Assembly (NCBI GenBank): GCA_021780935.1
Contig: JAJXXT010000004.1
Span: 1 to 43,605, forward strand
Reading direction: 5' to 3'
Source of the DNA: Pseudomonadota bacterium
GTDB lineage: Bacteria; Pseudomonadota; Alphaproteobacteria; Acetobacterales; Acetobacteraceae
DNA: 43,605 nucleotides
Shown here piece after piece: positions 15,867-24,896 of the stretch. The notes below the pieces were generated by a model, which was not told the DNA's origin, searched no databases, and saw only the letters and a list, made by a program, of their open reading frames with translations. Each line of letters begins with the position of its first letter. Position 1 is the first letter of the stretch. The position numbers and the translations under genes were made by a program.

Positions 15867-16508
15867 ATGCTCATCGACCTCGAAACGTTCTGCGACACGA
15901 AGCTGAGGGGGGCGCCCTATCCGCATGTCGTGGTGCGGCAGTTTCTGCCCTCGGTGCTGCGCGGCGACGTGGCGCGCGACTTTCCCCGCCTCGATGTCGG
16001 CGGCCTGTTCCTGCCGGAATCCGCGCCACCAGGCCCGGTCGTCGCACGCATCATCGAGGAGCTGGAGAGCGAGGAGATGCGCGCGGCAGTCGGCCGCAAG
16101 CTCGGCCTCGATCTCGCCGGCCACCCGACGCTGACCACCCTGCGCAGCCGTTGCCAGCCGCGCGACGGACGCATCCACCCCGATGCGGACTTCAAACTCG
16201 CGACAATGTTGCTGTATCTCAACGAAGCCTGGATGCCGGGCGGTGGGCGCCTGCGCATCCTCAACTCCGGCGAGGACATCGACGACTACACCGCCGAGGT
16301 GGCGCCGGATTTCGGCACGCTGGTCTGCTTTCGCGTGCAGCCGAACTCCTGGCACGGGCACAAGCCCTTCGTCGGCCCGCGCCGCTATATCATGGTTAAT
16401 TACTGCCGCGACGCCGCGCTGCGCGATGCCGAGGCGCGGCGCCACGTGATATCGACCCGGTTCAAGAAAATCCGCCGCCTGCTGCTGCCACGGGCGATCG
16501 CCGCATGA
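15867..16508 (+). CDS. 2-oxoglutarate/Fe(II) oxygenase, first copy
   Basis: A 213-residue enzyme with the iron triad His104-x-Asp106 (RIHPDADFK) and His163 (NSWHGH), plus an Arg for 2-oxoglutarate in GPRRYIMVNY. This is the arrangement of prolyl-4-hydroxylase-like 2OG-Fe(II) oxygenases. ATG 15867 follows a GGGGGGAAAC ribosome-binding site; the 98 bases before it separate it from the radical SAM gene. Its last codons overlap the next oxygenase start (ATGA). It probably hydroxylates or otherwise oxidises the product of the cluster, which is inference. Confidence 0.85.
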   Translation: MLIDLETFCDTKLRGAPYPHVVVRQFLPSVLRGDVARDFPRLDVGGLFLPESAPPGPVVARIIEELESEEMRAAVGRKLGLDLAGHPTLTTLRSRCQPRDGRIHPDADFKLATMLLYLNEAWMPGGGRLRILNSGEDIDDYTAEVAPDFGTLVCFRVQPNSWHGHKPFVGPRRYIMVNYCRDAALRDAEARRHVISTRFKKIRRLLLPRAIAA

Positions 16509-17209
16509 GCGCCGCGGGAGTTGCCGCCTCGCTGCTGGCGGCGCTGGACCAGGCCGAGGCGCCGGCCGAGCCGTTTGTCCATTATCGGCTGCGGCACGTG
16601 CTGCCCGAAGCGGTGGCGCGCGAGGTGCTGGCGCTGCCCTTCGCCCCACCGGTGATCGGCGACACCCAGGGCCGGCGCGAGACGCACAACGCCACCCGCT
16701 GCTTCTATGCCGGCAGCGTCCTCGCAGAGCACCCGGTCTGCGCCGCGATCGCCGCCGCGATGCAGTCCGAGGGCGTGGCCGCGGCGCTTTCCGCGCGCAC
16801 CGGCGCCAACCTCGTCGGCAGCTATGTGCGCGTCGAGGACTGCCAGGACACCGACGGCTTCTGGCTCGAACCGCATACCGATATCGGCGCCAAGCTGTTC
16901 ACCATGCTGATCTACCTCACCGACCGGGCGGAGGCCGAAGCCTGGGGCACCGACCTCTACGATGCCGCGGGCCGCCACCTCGGCACCGCACCCGGCGGCT
17001 TCAACCGCGGACTGATTTTCGTTCCGGGGTCGGACACCTGGCACGGCGTCGAGCGGCGGCAAGTCCACGGCGTGCGCCGCTCGCTGATCGTCAACTACGT
17101 GAAGCCGGAATGGCGATCGCGCCACGAGCTCGCCTGGCCGGACCGCCCGGTCGCCGCGCTGCCGGCGGATTGGGACCAGACGGAGCAGCCATGGGGTGCG
17201 GCGTCCTGA
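16505..17209 (+). CDS. 2-oxoglutarate/Fe(II) oxygenase, second copy
   Basis: A 234-residue protein with His124-x-Asp126 (EPHTDIGAK) and His180 (DTWHGV) as iron ligands, and an Arg in GVRRSLIVNY. It shares the fold of the preceding oxygenase but not close sequence identity, so it is unlikely to be a recent duplicate. The start overlaps the previous stop by four bases, implying coupled translation. Two different oxygenases in one operon suggest successive oxidations of one substrate or a heteromeric pair. Confidence 0.85.
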   Translation: MSAAGVAASLLAALDQAEAPAEPFVHYRLRHVLPEAVAREVLALPFAPPVIGDTQGRRETHNATRCFYAGSVLAEHPVCAAIAAAMQSEGVAAALSARTGANLVGSYVRVEDCQDTDGFWLEPHTDIGAKLFTMLIYLTDRAEAEAWGTDLYDAAGRHLGTAPGGFNRGLIFVPGSDTWHGVERRQVHGVRRSLIVNYVKPEWRSRHELAWPDRPVAALPADWDQTEQPWGAAS

Positions 17210-17222
17210 TCGCGCAGCCGGT

Positions 17223-17248
17223 GTAACCCTTTCCCGGCTGGGCGCGTT
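17223..17248 (+). promoter_or_regulatory. Possible ECF-sigma promoter before the DUF302 gene
   Basis: GTAACC at 17223-17228, then 16 bases, then CGTT. Spacing equals that of the bufferin-operon element. It lies about 85 bases before the DUF302 start in an otherwise featureless intergenic region. It may place DUF302 under the window's ECF sigma factor. Confidence 0.4.
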
Positions 17249-17333
17249 TTCCGAACGATGGTGGCCGTTGCCATGCGGCCGCGCGTCGCCAAGGCCGTTC
17301 CGCCCATCCACCCGCACCAGGGATCTCCGCCGC

Positions 17334-17831
17334 ATGACCGACAGGCTCGCCCATCGCCGCAAGGTGCTCGGTGCCACCGCCATGCTCGCTGTCGCCGGCG
17401 TGCTGACGGGTGCATCGGCCGAGGCCGCCACGGCCGGGCTCGTCACCCGCCGCAGCGCTCATTCGTTCGCCGACACGATCGCGCGCTTCCGGGCCGCGGT
17501 GACCAGGGCGGGCTGGGTCGTGTTCACCGAGATCGACCACAAAGCCGCCGCCGCCGCCGTCGGCATGCCGCTCGCGCCACGCACGGTGGTGCTGTTCGGC
17601 AACCCGCGCACCGGCACGCCCGCGATGCGCGCCCACCCGACGCTCGCGATCGACCTGCCGATGCGCGTCCTGGTCTGGCAGGACGACAATGGCGCGGTGT
17701 TCCTCACCCGCGACACCGGCGCCTATGTCGCCCGCGCGGTGTTTGCTCGCCACGGCATCGAACTCGGGCCGAAGCCGATCGCCGCGATGGAGGGCTTCTT
17801 CCGCCGTCTGCAAGCCGCCGCCACCGCCTGA
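17334..17831 (+). CDS. DUF302 domain protein, probably exported
   Basis: A 165-residue protein with an N-terminal signal (RRKVLGATAML, resembling a twin-arginine signal) followed by the DUF302 domain (SFADTIARFRAAVTRAGWVVF, then VVLFGNPRTGTPAM). The biochemical role of DUF302 is not established; members often sit with metal or redox stress genes. ATG 17334 is chosen because it gives an intact signal peptide. It is convergent with opgC and separated from the oxygenase genes by 124 bases containing a possible ECF promoter, so it is probably a separate transcription unit. Confidence 0.82.
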   Translation: MTDRLAHRRKVLGATAMLAVAGVLTGASAEAATAGLVTRRSAHSFADTIARFRAAVTRAGWVVFTEIDHKAAAAAVGMPLAPRTVVLFGNPRTGTPAMRAHPTLAIDLPMRVLVWQDDNGAVFLTRDTGAYVARAVFARHGIELGPKPIAAMEGFFRRLQAAATA

Positions 17832-17841
17832 GGACGGCGCG

Positions 17842-18993
17842 TCACCCCAGCGGTGCCTGTTCGCGTACCCGTGGCGCCGCGAACAGGGCGGGCAGCGGCC
17901 GATATCCGTCCCGCCACCGCGCCCTTATGCCGACGATGACGAAGGCGGTGGCGAGCAGCGGCGCCTCCACCCACGCGTGCGCCGGGCCGGCCATCGCCAG
18001 CAGCCGCTCGCCGAGGAAGGAGAGGAAAATCCCCAGGCAGTAGACCTGCAGGCTGTGCCGCCCGATCGAGGCGAGCACGCCCGCGGGCCAGCGCCGCATC
18101 CACGCCGCCTCGCGCGGCACCAGGCGCGCAACGAGGATCGCCAGCGCCAGCGCGTGCAGCAGCCCGAGCGGCCAGAGGTCGAGCTTCTCGGTGAAGGTGG
18201 TGACCGGCAGATCGCCCTCGGGAAGCAGCCGCAGATGGCTGGCGAGCCGCGCCACGAAGCCGAGCGCCACGATGCTGCCGGCGAGCCAGGTGAGCCAGGC
18301 CCCCTGCGGCAGGGCGCGGCCGGTGAGCAGCTTGCCCCGCCCCGCATAGGCGCCGAGCATGAACAGGACCTGCCATGCCAGGACATTGAACGCGGTCGCG
18401 GCACTGGCCACCGCGTTCGGTGCCGGCAACGTCCAGACCTGCACCGCGCCCCACAGCCCGATCGGCAGCGTCAGCGCCCACGCCCCGACGCGATCCACCG
18501 CCAGCAGGAACAACGGCAGCGCCAGCATGCACAGGACGAAGACCGAGAGCACGTCGACATAGGCGGGATTGTAAAGCAGCGCCGCGGCGAGCGCGGTCGC
18601 CCGCCACGGCGCGTGCAGCAGGTAGCCGAAGCCATAGATGCGCACCTGGCTGCCAAGCCCGGTCAGGTTCCAGCCGATGACCAGGGCACCGAACGCCAGC
18701 AGCGTGAACAGCCGCGCCCGCCACAGCCGCGCGCCGCGCCCGAGCATGTCGCGCACCGCGGCGCCGAGCCCGCGATGATGGCGCTTGAGCGTGAAGACGC
18801 TGCCCAGCATCACGCCGGAAAGCAGCATGAATTGTTCGGAACTGTCGGAGTAGCCCCAGGCGCCGTGGATCAGCCAGCGCGAGGCGAACCCCGCGAGATG
18901 GCTGGCGATGATGGTGAGCTGCAACCAGCCGCGAACGATGTCCACCCGCAGGTCGCGCGGTGGCCGGCGCAGCGGCGCTATTTCTTCAGCCAC
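17842..18993 (-). CDS. OpgC-like membrane protein (acyltransferase-3 type)
   Basis: A 383-residue membrane protein with about ten hydrophobic segments. The N-terminal RDLRVDIVRGWLQLTIIASH and GYSDSSEQFMLLSG match the OpgC domain. In enteric bacteria OpgC adds succinyl groups to periplasmic glucans; the substrate here is unknown. Its start overlaps the end of the ferritin-like gene by 16 bases, so it is the last gene of the yggS-kup-ferritin-like unit. Confidence 0.85.
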   Translation of the reverse strand: MAEEIAPLRRPPRDLRVDIVRGWLQLTIIASHLAGFASRWLIHGAWGYSDSSEQFMLLSGVMLGSVFTLKRHHRGLGAAVRDMLGRGARLWRARLFTLLAFGALVIGWNLTGLGSQVRIYGFGYLLHAPWRATALAAALLYNPAYVDVLSVFVLCMLALPLFLLAVDRVGAWALTLPIGLWGAVQVWTLPAPNAVASAATAFNVLAWQVLFMLGAYAGRGKLLTGRALPQGAWLTWLAGSIVALGFVARLASHLRLLPEGDLPVTTFTEKLDLWPLGLLHALALAILVARLVPREAAWMRRWPAGVLASIGRHSLQVYCLGIFLSFLGERLLAMAGPAHAWVEAPLLATAFVIVGIRARWRDGYRPLPALFAAPRVREQAPLG

Positions 18994-19949
18994 CGCAGCA
19001 CCGGCAGCGCGAGGCGCACCAGCGCCGGCATCGTTGTCGGGCGCAGCAGGCGCGGGTCGTAGCCGGCGAAGCGGCGGTCGTTCTCGGCGAGGCAGATCGT
19101 CATCAGCCCGGCCACGCTGATCTCGACATCGCTCACCGCCTTGCTGCCGGTGATGGTGAAATTATTATCCTGCGCGGCGGATTTCTTGCCGTCGTCCATG
19201 CCGCGGGCAAGGCCCATCCGCTCCCAGCCGAGGAAGGCCCACACCGCCAGCACCCGCAGGTCGAACCAGGGCCGCCGCCACCACGCCACGTGCCGCCGGT
19301 GCCAGGCGAGCCAGTTGGCGAACAGCAGGATATGCCGCGCCTCCTCCTGGATCACCGGCTCGAACGTCTCCACCAGCTCCGGCGGGAAAAACGCGCTGCG
19401 CCGCGCCAGCTCGAACAGGCCGAAGGCGAAGAAACTGTCGATGCACTCGCTGAAGCCGGTGACGAGATAGGCCCATTCCGTGTCGCGCGGCTCGATATAG
19501 GCGGGTTCCTGCTCCAGCTTGATGCCGTAGGCCGCGACGAGGTGGGAGAGCACGACCTTGTGCCGCCCCTCCTCCCAGCCGTTCAGCGCCACCGCCGAGC
19601 CCCAGGCGGGGTCGGCGCAGGCACGGGCATAGGACAGCATGCGCAGCCGCGCCTTGCCCTCGGTCTGCACCGCGATGTCCCAGATCGGCAGGGAGATCAG
19701 CCGCTCGCGTGCCTCGGCATCGAGTTTCGGCCAGTCGATGATCGAGGGCTTGTAGGGGTTGAACGTCTCGCGGAACATCGCCCAGCACGCGTCGCGATGG
19801 GCGGTGCTGCCGATGGCGAAGGGGGCGGCCGCCTGCCAGTGGCGTGCCCGCTCGTCCGCCGCGGCGATGGTCGCCTCGTCGACGCCGCCGCGCGTGGCGA
19901 GCGCCAGGCCGAACGGCGGCGGCAGCAATTCCTCGATCGTCGCGGACAT
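18978..19949 (-). CDS. Ferritin-like di-iron domain protein
   Basis: A 323-residue mostly helical protein carrying two Glu-Glu-x-Arg-His motifs (NGWEEGRHK and IQEEARHILL) and a Glu helix (FSECIDSFF). This is the ligand pattern of ferritin-like di-iron oxidases. The C-terminus ends in a hydrophobic and basic stretch (LVRLALPVLRWLKK) that might touch the membrane. I cannot assign a reaction. Kup lies 30 bases upstream and opgC overlaps downstream, so all are probably cotranscribed. Confidence 0.72.
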   Translation of the reverse strand: MSATIEELLPPPFGLALATRGGVDEATIAAADERARHWQAAAPFAIGSTAHRDACWAMFRETFNPYKPSIIDWPKLDAEARERLISLPIWDIAVQTEGKARLRMLSYARACADPAWGSAVALNGWEEGRHKVVLSHLVAAYGIKLEQEPAYIEPRDTEWAYLVTGFSECIDSFFAFGLFELARRSAFFPPELVETFEPVIQEEARHILLFANWLAWHRRHVAWWRRPWFDLRVLAVWAFLGWERMGLARGMDDGKKSAAQDNNFTITGSKAVSDVEISVAGLMTICLAENDRRFAGYDPRLLRPTTMPALVRLALPVLRWLKK

Positions 19950-19979
19950 CGTGATGTCTCCCGCAGCTTCGGCTCGCGC

Positions 19980-21902
19980 CTATATGGCGACGCGCACGCC
20001 CATTTCGATGACCCGGTCGGAGGGGATACGGAAGAACTCCGTCGCCGGCACCGCGTTGCGCGCCATCAGCAGGAACAGCCAGAGCCGCCAGGCCGGCATC
20101 TTCGGCGCCGTCGCCGGCACCAGCGTCTCGCGGTTGAGGAAATAGCTCGCCTGCATCGGGTCGTAGTCGATGCCGTATTCGCCGAGGGCTGCGAGGTCGC
20201 GCGGCAGGTTCGGGCTTTCCATGAACCCGTAGCGCACGATGACGCGGTGGATGCCGGGACCCAGTTCCGCCACCGTGCTGCGTTCCTCCGCCGCCACCTC
20301 CGGCACGTCCTCGTTGACGATGGTCACGAACAGCACGCGCTCGTGCAGCACCTTGTTGTGCTTGAGGTTATGCAGCAGCGCCGTCGGCACATAGTCCTGG
20401 TTGCCGGTGAGGAAGATCGCCATGCCCGGCACGCGGATGGTGCGTGAGCTGGGTAGCCGCGCCACGAAGGCCGCGAGCGGCAGGCTGTCGGACTTCCAGC
20501 GCGCCAGCAGCAGGTCGCGCCCGCGCCGCCAGGACGTGATCATGCCCATCAGCGCCAGGGCGATGGCGAGCGGCACCCAGCCGCCCTCGAAGAATTTGAG
20601 CATGTTGGCGATGAAGAACAGCAGGTCGAGCACGAACAGCCCGCCGAACGCGCCGATCGCCGCCGCCCGCGACCAGTGGAACTCGCGGCGGAACACCACG
20701 ATCGCCAGCATGCCGGTGCAGATGAAGGTGCCGGTCACCGCGATGCCGTAGGCGGAGGCCAGCGCGTCGGAGCTTTTGAACGCCAGCACCAGCACCAGCA
20801 CGCCCACCATCAGCGCGGTGTTGATCTGCGGCACGTAGATCTGGCCTTCCTCCTCGGCGGAGGTGTGAAGCACCGCCATGCGCGGCAGCAGGCCGAGCTG
20901 CATGCTCTGCCGCGCCATGGAAAACGCGCCGGAGATCAGCGCCTGGCTGGCGATCACCGTCGCCATCGTCGCCAGGATCACCATCGGCAGTTCGAGCCCG
21001 TGCGGCGCCATCAGGTAGAACGGGTTGACCGCGTCCTTCGGGTGGTCGAGCACCAGCGCGCCCTGGCCGAAATAGTTCAGCACCAGCGAGGGCAGCACGA
21101 AGAACAGCCAGGCCCGGCGGATCGGCGCGCGGCCGAAATGGCCCATATCCGCATAGAGCGCCTCCGCCCCCGTGACCGCCAGCACCACCGAGCCGAGGGC
21201 GAGGAACGCCAGTCCCTGGTGGATGACCAGCAGCTCGATCCCGAAGCTCGGCGACAGCGCCTGGAGGATGAACGGATGGGTGACCACCTCGACCAGGCCG
21301 AGCACGCCGATAGCCAGGAACCAGACCACCATGACGGGACCGAACAGCCGCCCGACCGTGCCGGTGCCGCGCGACTGGATCAGGAACAGGCCGATGATGA
21401 TGCCAACCGAGATCGGCAGCACCAGCGCCTTGAGCCCGGGTGCCACGACCTCCAGCCCCTCCACCGCCGATAGCACGGAGATGGCGGGCGTGATCACCCC
21501 GTCGCCGAACAGCAGGCAGGCGCCGATGATGCCGATGATGCCGAGTGTGGCCCGGGTGCGCTCATTCCGCACCACGCGCTGCGCCAGCGCCATCAGCGCC
21601 AGGATGCCGCCCTCGCCGCGGTTGTCCGCGCGCATCACCAGCAGCACGTATTTGACGGTGACGACGAGAACCAGCGACCAGAAGATGAGCGACAGGATGC
21701 CGAGCACCTCCCAGCGGTGAAAGCCGGAATGGGTGAAGTGCTGCAGGCTGGTCTGGAACGCGTAGAGCGGCGAGGTGCCGATATCGCCGTAGACGACCCC
21801 CAGCACGCCAAGCAGCGCCGCCGCGGGGATTGCCTTGCGGGAAGATTCCGAGGCCAGGGACGTGCTCACGCGGCGGGTGCATACGCCCGCACCATGCTGC
21901 AC
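19980..21902 (-). CDS. kup: Kup-type potassium transporter
   Basis: A 640-residue protein (from GTG 21902) with about 12 membrane helices and a soluble C-terminal domain. Kup signatures are clear: [16 protein letters not shown] near residue 40, then [11 protein letters not shown] and [19 protein letters not shown]. It imports K+ with protons and is independent of the Trk/Kdp systems. GTG 21869 would give an 11-residue shorter protein; neither start has a good ribosome-binding site. It begins within 12 bases of the yggS stop. Confidence 0.95.
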   Translation of the reverse strand: MQHGAGVCTRRVSTSLASESSRKAIPAAALLGVLGVVYGDIGTSPLYAFQTSLQHFTHSGFHRWEVLGILSLIFWSLVLVVTVKYVLLVMRADNRGEGGILALMALAQRVVRNERTRATLGIIGIIGACLLFGDGVITPAISVLSAVEGLEVVAPGLKALVLPISVGIIIGLFLIQSRGTGTVGRLFGPVMVVWFLAIGVLGLVEVVTHPFILQALSPSFGIELLVIHQGLAFLALGSVVLAVTGAEALYADMGHFGRAPIRRAWLFFVLPSLVLNYFGQGALVLDHPKDAVNPFYLMAPHGLELPMVILATMATVIASQALISGAFSMARQSMQLGLLPRMAVLHTSAEEEGQIYVPQINTALMVGVLVLVLAFKSSDALASAYGIAVTGTFICTGMLAIVVFRREFHWSRAAAIGAFGGLFVLDLLFFIANMLKFFEGGWVPLAIALALMGMITSWRRGRDLLLARWKSDSLPLAAFVARLPSSRTIRVPGMAIFLTGNQDYVPTALLHNLKHNKVLHERVLFVTIVNEDVPEVAAEERSTVAELGPGIHRVIVRYGFMESPNLPRDLAALGEYGIDYDPMQASYFLNRETLVPATAPKMPAWRLWLFLLMARNAVPATEFFRIPSDRVIEMGVRVAI

Positions 21903-21914
21903 CGCAAGATGCGG

Positions 21915-22622
21915 CTATCGCGCCCCGAAGATCGCCGTGCCTACCCGCACCCGCGTCGCGCCATGGGCGATCGCCGTTTCGTAGTCGCCGCTCATGCCCA
22001 TGGACAGCCCGGCGAGCCCGTGCCGGGCGGCACAGGCGGCGAGCCAGGCGAAATGCGGGGCCGGGTCGCCCTCGGCGGGCGGGATGCCCATCAGCCCCTC
22101 CACCAGCGGGCCGAAGCGCCGGCGGCAGGCCTCGATGAAGCGATCCGCCTCGGCCCGCGCCACGCCGCCCTTCTGCGCCTCGTCGCCGACATTCACTTGT
22201 ATAAAGAGGCGCGGGCAGCGCCCTTGGTGCTGTGCGGCGGCCTCGATCGCGTCGGCGAGCCGGGGCCGGTCCAGGCTCTCGATCACCTGCGCCACCCGCA
22301 CCGCCTCCGCCGCCTTGTTGGTTTGCAGGCCACCGATGATGGCAAGCTCGGTGGACGAGCCGGCCGCGCCGAGCGCGGCCCATTTCGCCACCGCCTCCTG
22401 CACCCGGTTCTCGCCGAAATGGCGCTGGCCGGCGGCGATGGCAGCGGCAACCGCCTCCGCCGGATGGGTCTTGGAGACGGCGACCAGCGTCACCGCGCCA
22501 CCATCGCGCCCGGCGGCGATGGCGGCGGCGCGGATGCGGGCCTGGACGGCGGCCAGCCGCTCCGCGATGGTCGGTGGCGTCGCTTGGGGATGGGCCCAGG
22601 CGGGGGGCGAGGCGGGTTGCAT
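21915..22622 (-). CDS. yggS: YggS/PLPBP family pyridoxal-phosphate homeostasis protein
   Basis: A 235-residue type III PLP-fold protein with the cofactor lysine in VAVSKTHP, followed by FGENRVQEA, IGGLQTNK, QVNVGDEAQKGG and SMGMSGDYETAI. The family buffers free PLP and affects amino-acid balance; no enzyme activity is known. ATG 22622 overlaps the divergent thiE-like ATG at 22621, sharing two base pairs. An internal or slightly upstream start cannot be excluded. Confidence 0.93.
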   Translation of the reverse strand: MQPASPPAWAHPQATPPTIAERLAAVQARIRAAAIAAGRDGGAVTLVAVSKTHPAEAVAAAIAAGQRHFGENRVQEAVAKWAALGAAGSSTELAIIGGLQTNKAAEAVRVAQVIESLDRPRLADAIEAAAQHQGRCPRLFIQVNVGDEAQKGGVARAEADRFIEACRRRFGPLVEGLMGIPPAEGDPAPHFAWLAACAARHGLAGLSMGMSGDYETAIAHGATRVRVGTAIFGAR

Positions 22623-23241
22623 GGACACCAGACTCATCGGCTGGGCACGGGCGGTCAAGCGCCGCACCCGCGCCCCGCACGCTGTGCTGTGGCTGTTCAC
22701 GGATGCTGGCGGGCCGGACCCGCTGGCCTTCGCCCGTGCCGCGCCGCGCTCGCCGCGCCTGTTGTGCGGCGTGGTGCTGCGGCCCGCCTGGCTGCGTGGC
22801 TTCACCGAGCCCGACAGGGCCCGCTTCGTGCGGCGCCTGGCGCGGCTCTGCCGGGAGCGTGGCCTGGCGCTGACCGTCGCCGGCGACTGGCGGCTCGCGC
22901 GTGTCCTGGGCGCCGGGCTGCACCTGCGCGACGGCCGCCCGCCTTCGCACGCGCCGCGCGGATGGCCGCTGCTGACCAGCTCCGCGCATGACGGCCGGAG
23001 CCTGCGCCGAGCCCGCTCGGCCGGGGCGCTCGCCTTTCTTTCGCCCGCTTTCCCGACCGCGAGCCATGCCGGCGCACCGGCGCTCGGCCCCCTGCGCTGG
23101 TCGCGGCTGGCCGGGTGCGGGGCCGCGGCGCCGGGCTGCGGGGCGTTGGGCGGCATCAACGGGCGGAGGATCCGCCGCCTGCCCCGCGCCATCGCCGCCG
23201 GTGCCATCGGCGCGTTGGCCCCGCGGCCCCTGCTGGTCTGA
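22621..23241 (+). CDS. Thiamine-phosphate synthase-like protein (ThiE/TenI fold)
   Basis: A 206-residue protein. The start of the fold (LWLFTDAGGPDPLAFARAAP), the middle (LTSSAHDGRSLRRA), the LAFLSPAFPTASHAG loop and the ending ALGGINGRRIRRL follow the TMP-synthase/TenI barrel. Standard ThiE has more Lys/Asp in the pyrophosphate site, and the AHDGRSLRRA segment here resembles the TenI-like group, so it could be a regulator or a divergent synthase. The ATG is shared with the opposite-strand yggS start. Confidence 0.75.
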   Translation: MDTRLIGWARAVKRRTRAPHAVLWLFTDAGGPDPLAFARAAPRSPRLLCGVVLRPAWLRGFTEPDRARFVRRLARLCRERGLALTVAGDWRLARVLGAGLHLRDGRPPSHAPRGWPLLTSSAHDGRSLRRARSAGALAFLSPAFPTASHAGAPALGPLRWSRLAGCGAAAPGCGALGGINGRRIRRLPRAIAAGAIGALAPRPLLV

Positions 23242-23344
23242 CCCGCGCCGACCGAGCGCGCCCAGGGACCGGCCCGGCCATTCGGCCAGTCGAAACGGCG
23301 CCGCGGCTGCCCAGGTGACATTGATGTCATCCGGAGCTTAGCCA

Positions 23345-24661
23345 ATGCGTTTTTCCCACGGTGCCGCGGCTATCCTGGCCGCCGCCCTCGCGCTACCCGC
23401 CGCCTCCCTGCCGGCCGCAGCGCAAAGCCCCGCCTCCGGCCTCCAGCCCGGCCTCGGCGGTGATCCCGCGATTTTCGGTCCAACCTCCTCCGTTCCCGGC
23501 CCGGCCAGCCTGCCGGGGCAGGTCCAGTTCTATTTCCGCGGCCGCCTGCACACCGATTTCATGGCCGGTGGCGATAGCCTCGACCATGGTGGCGGCAACA
23601 AGTCCGGCAGCGTCATGTTCGGCGAGTACGCCCGCCTCTACACCGGCTTCCGCGGCACCGCGGCGAACGGCTTGCGCTTCGGCGCCTATCTCGAAATCCG
23701 CCAGAACGGCTCGCCGGCGCTCGGCGCCTCGACCGGCACCAATACGCTGATCTTCCGCCGCGAGACCGCCTATATCAAAGGCGGCTGGGGCCAGCTTCGC
23801 TTCGGCCAGACGGACAGCGCCTCGGGCCTGTTCCTCACCGGCACGTTCGAGAATTTCGACGATGGCGGGTGGAACAGCTCCGACCTGCCGAACCTGTTCA
23901 GCGCCAATGCCGCCCTGGTCTGGCCGTTCGAGGACACCAGCGCCTATTACGGCACCTCCAAGCTCGTCTATCTGTCGCCGCGGTTCGGCGGCTTCGATTT
24001 CGGCCTGGGCTATGAGCCGAACGCGACCGGCTCTGGCGAGGCCAATTGCAGCAGCGCGCTCGCCGCCGGCGCCGGCGGCGGCTGCCCGCGGCTTTCCACC
24101 ATCGCCGGGCCGGCTAGCGCGCAGTTCCGCCGCAACCTGCTCGACGCCGTGGGCCGCTACACCGGCACGCTGGGACCGGTGGCCGTCACCGCGACGCTGG
24201 GCGGGCTGACGGCCGGGCATGTCAACAACGTCTCCGCCCCCGCCTCCGACCCGAGCCTCGTGCAGACCGGCATCACCCTGGCCTATGGCGGCTTCGCGGT
24301 CGGCGGCAACTTCCTCACCGGCAACATCAACGGCAGCTTCGTGCCGCTGCCGAAGGGAGGTCGGCACGAAACCGCCTGGGTCGCTGGCGCTTCCTATGCA
24401 ACGGGGCCGTTCATTATCGGCGCCGCGGTCAACGTCACCAACTACCAGGGCGCGGTCGGCCCGGGCCTCGGCGGGCGGCGGGAGCTGGGGGTCGCGGCCG
24501 GCGGCACCTATGCCTGGGGTCCTGGCTCGTCGCTGTTCCTGTCGATGCTGTATGGCCAGCGCCACCAGTTCGGCTATGACTTCGCCAGCGGCGGCCCGGG
24601 AGCGGCCTCGAACAACACGCGGGCGTTCGGGCTGACGATCGGAAACAGTTTCAACTGGTAA
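23345..24661 (+). CDS. Outer-membrane porin, first of tandem pair
   Basis: A 438-residue beta-barrel porin with a signal peptide cleaved near Ala-Ala-Ala-Gln (residues 24-27) and a C-terminal aromatic residue (Phe-Asn-Trp), as needed for outer-membrane assembly. Alternating beta strands run throughout. A Cys pair in ANCSSAL and GGGCPRL may form a loop disulfide. It is clearly homologous along its entire length to the next gene. Its codons favour C-ending choices typical of the window, and the ribosome-binding site (CGGAG) is weaker, suggesting lower expression than the second copy. Confidence 0.88.
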   Translation: MRFSHGAAAILAAALALPAASLPAAAQSPASGLQPGLGGDPAIFGPTSSVPGPASLPGQVQFYFRGRLHTDFMAGGDSLDHGGGNKSGSVMFGEYARLYTGFRGTAANGLRFGAYLEIRQNGSPALGASTGTNTLIFRRETAYIKGGWGQLRFGQTDSASGLFLTGTFENFDDGGWNSSDLPNLFSANAALVWPFEDTSAYYGTSKLVYLSPRFGGFDFGLGYEPNATGSGEANCSSALAAGAGGGCPRLSTIAGPASAQFRRNLLDAVGRYTGTLGPVAVTATLGGLTAGHVNNVSAPASDPSLVQTGITLAYGGFAVGGNFLTGNINGSFVPLPKGGRHETAWVAGASYATGPFIIGAAVNVTNYQGAVGPGLGGRRELGVAAGGTYAWGPGSSLFLSMLYGQRHQFGYDFASGGPGAASNNTRAFGLTIGNSFNW

Positions 24662-24679
24662 CGCGAACTCGTTGAGGCG

Positions 24680-24718
24680 TGGCGGAAACTGTGGCCTTGG
24701 CGCCACAGTGTTCCGCCA
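24680..24718 (+). terminator. Long hairpin after the first porin
   Basis: Arms 24680-24695 and 24702-24718 pair over 16 bp with a single bulged base and a six-base loop. No T-run follows, so it is either a weak or factor-assisted terminator or an RNA-stabilising 3' hairpin. Confidence 0.6.
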
Positions 24719-24884
24719 ACGTCACGCGCTGGCCCGGTCCGGCATTGCGGCCGGGATTTCCTTCCTCCAATAATCTTGACCGAGCCCGGCTGCTCCTGGT
24801 GCGTCCACCCCTCGGGGGGTTCTTCGCGGGTGGCGCGCCGATCGGGAGCGGGGTTCATCTATCCGCCGGTGCGTCCGGCACAAC

Positions 24885-24891
24885 AAGGAGG
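24885..24891 (+). promoter_or_regulatory. Near-perfect Shine-Dalgarno of the second porin
   Basis: AAGGAGG, five bases before ATG 24897, is one of the strongest ribosome-binding sites in the window. It decides the start and fits high expression. Confidence 0.8.
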
Positions 24892-24896
24892 AATAC

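Noticed and set aside
14580..16649. A 689-codon open frame on the minus strand
   Set aside because: Antisense to the radical SAM fusion and first oxygenase, whose catalytic motifs are clear. Composition is shadow-like.
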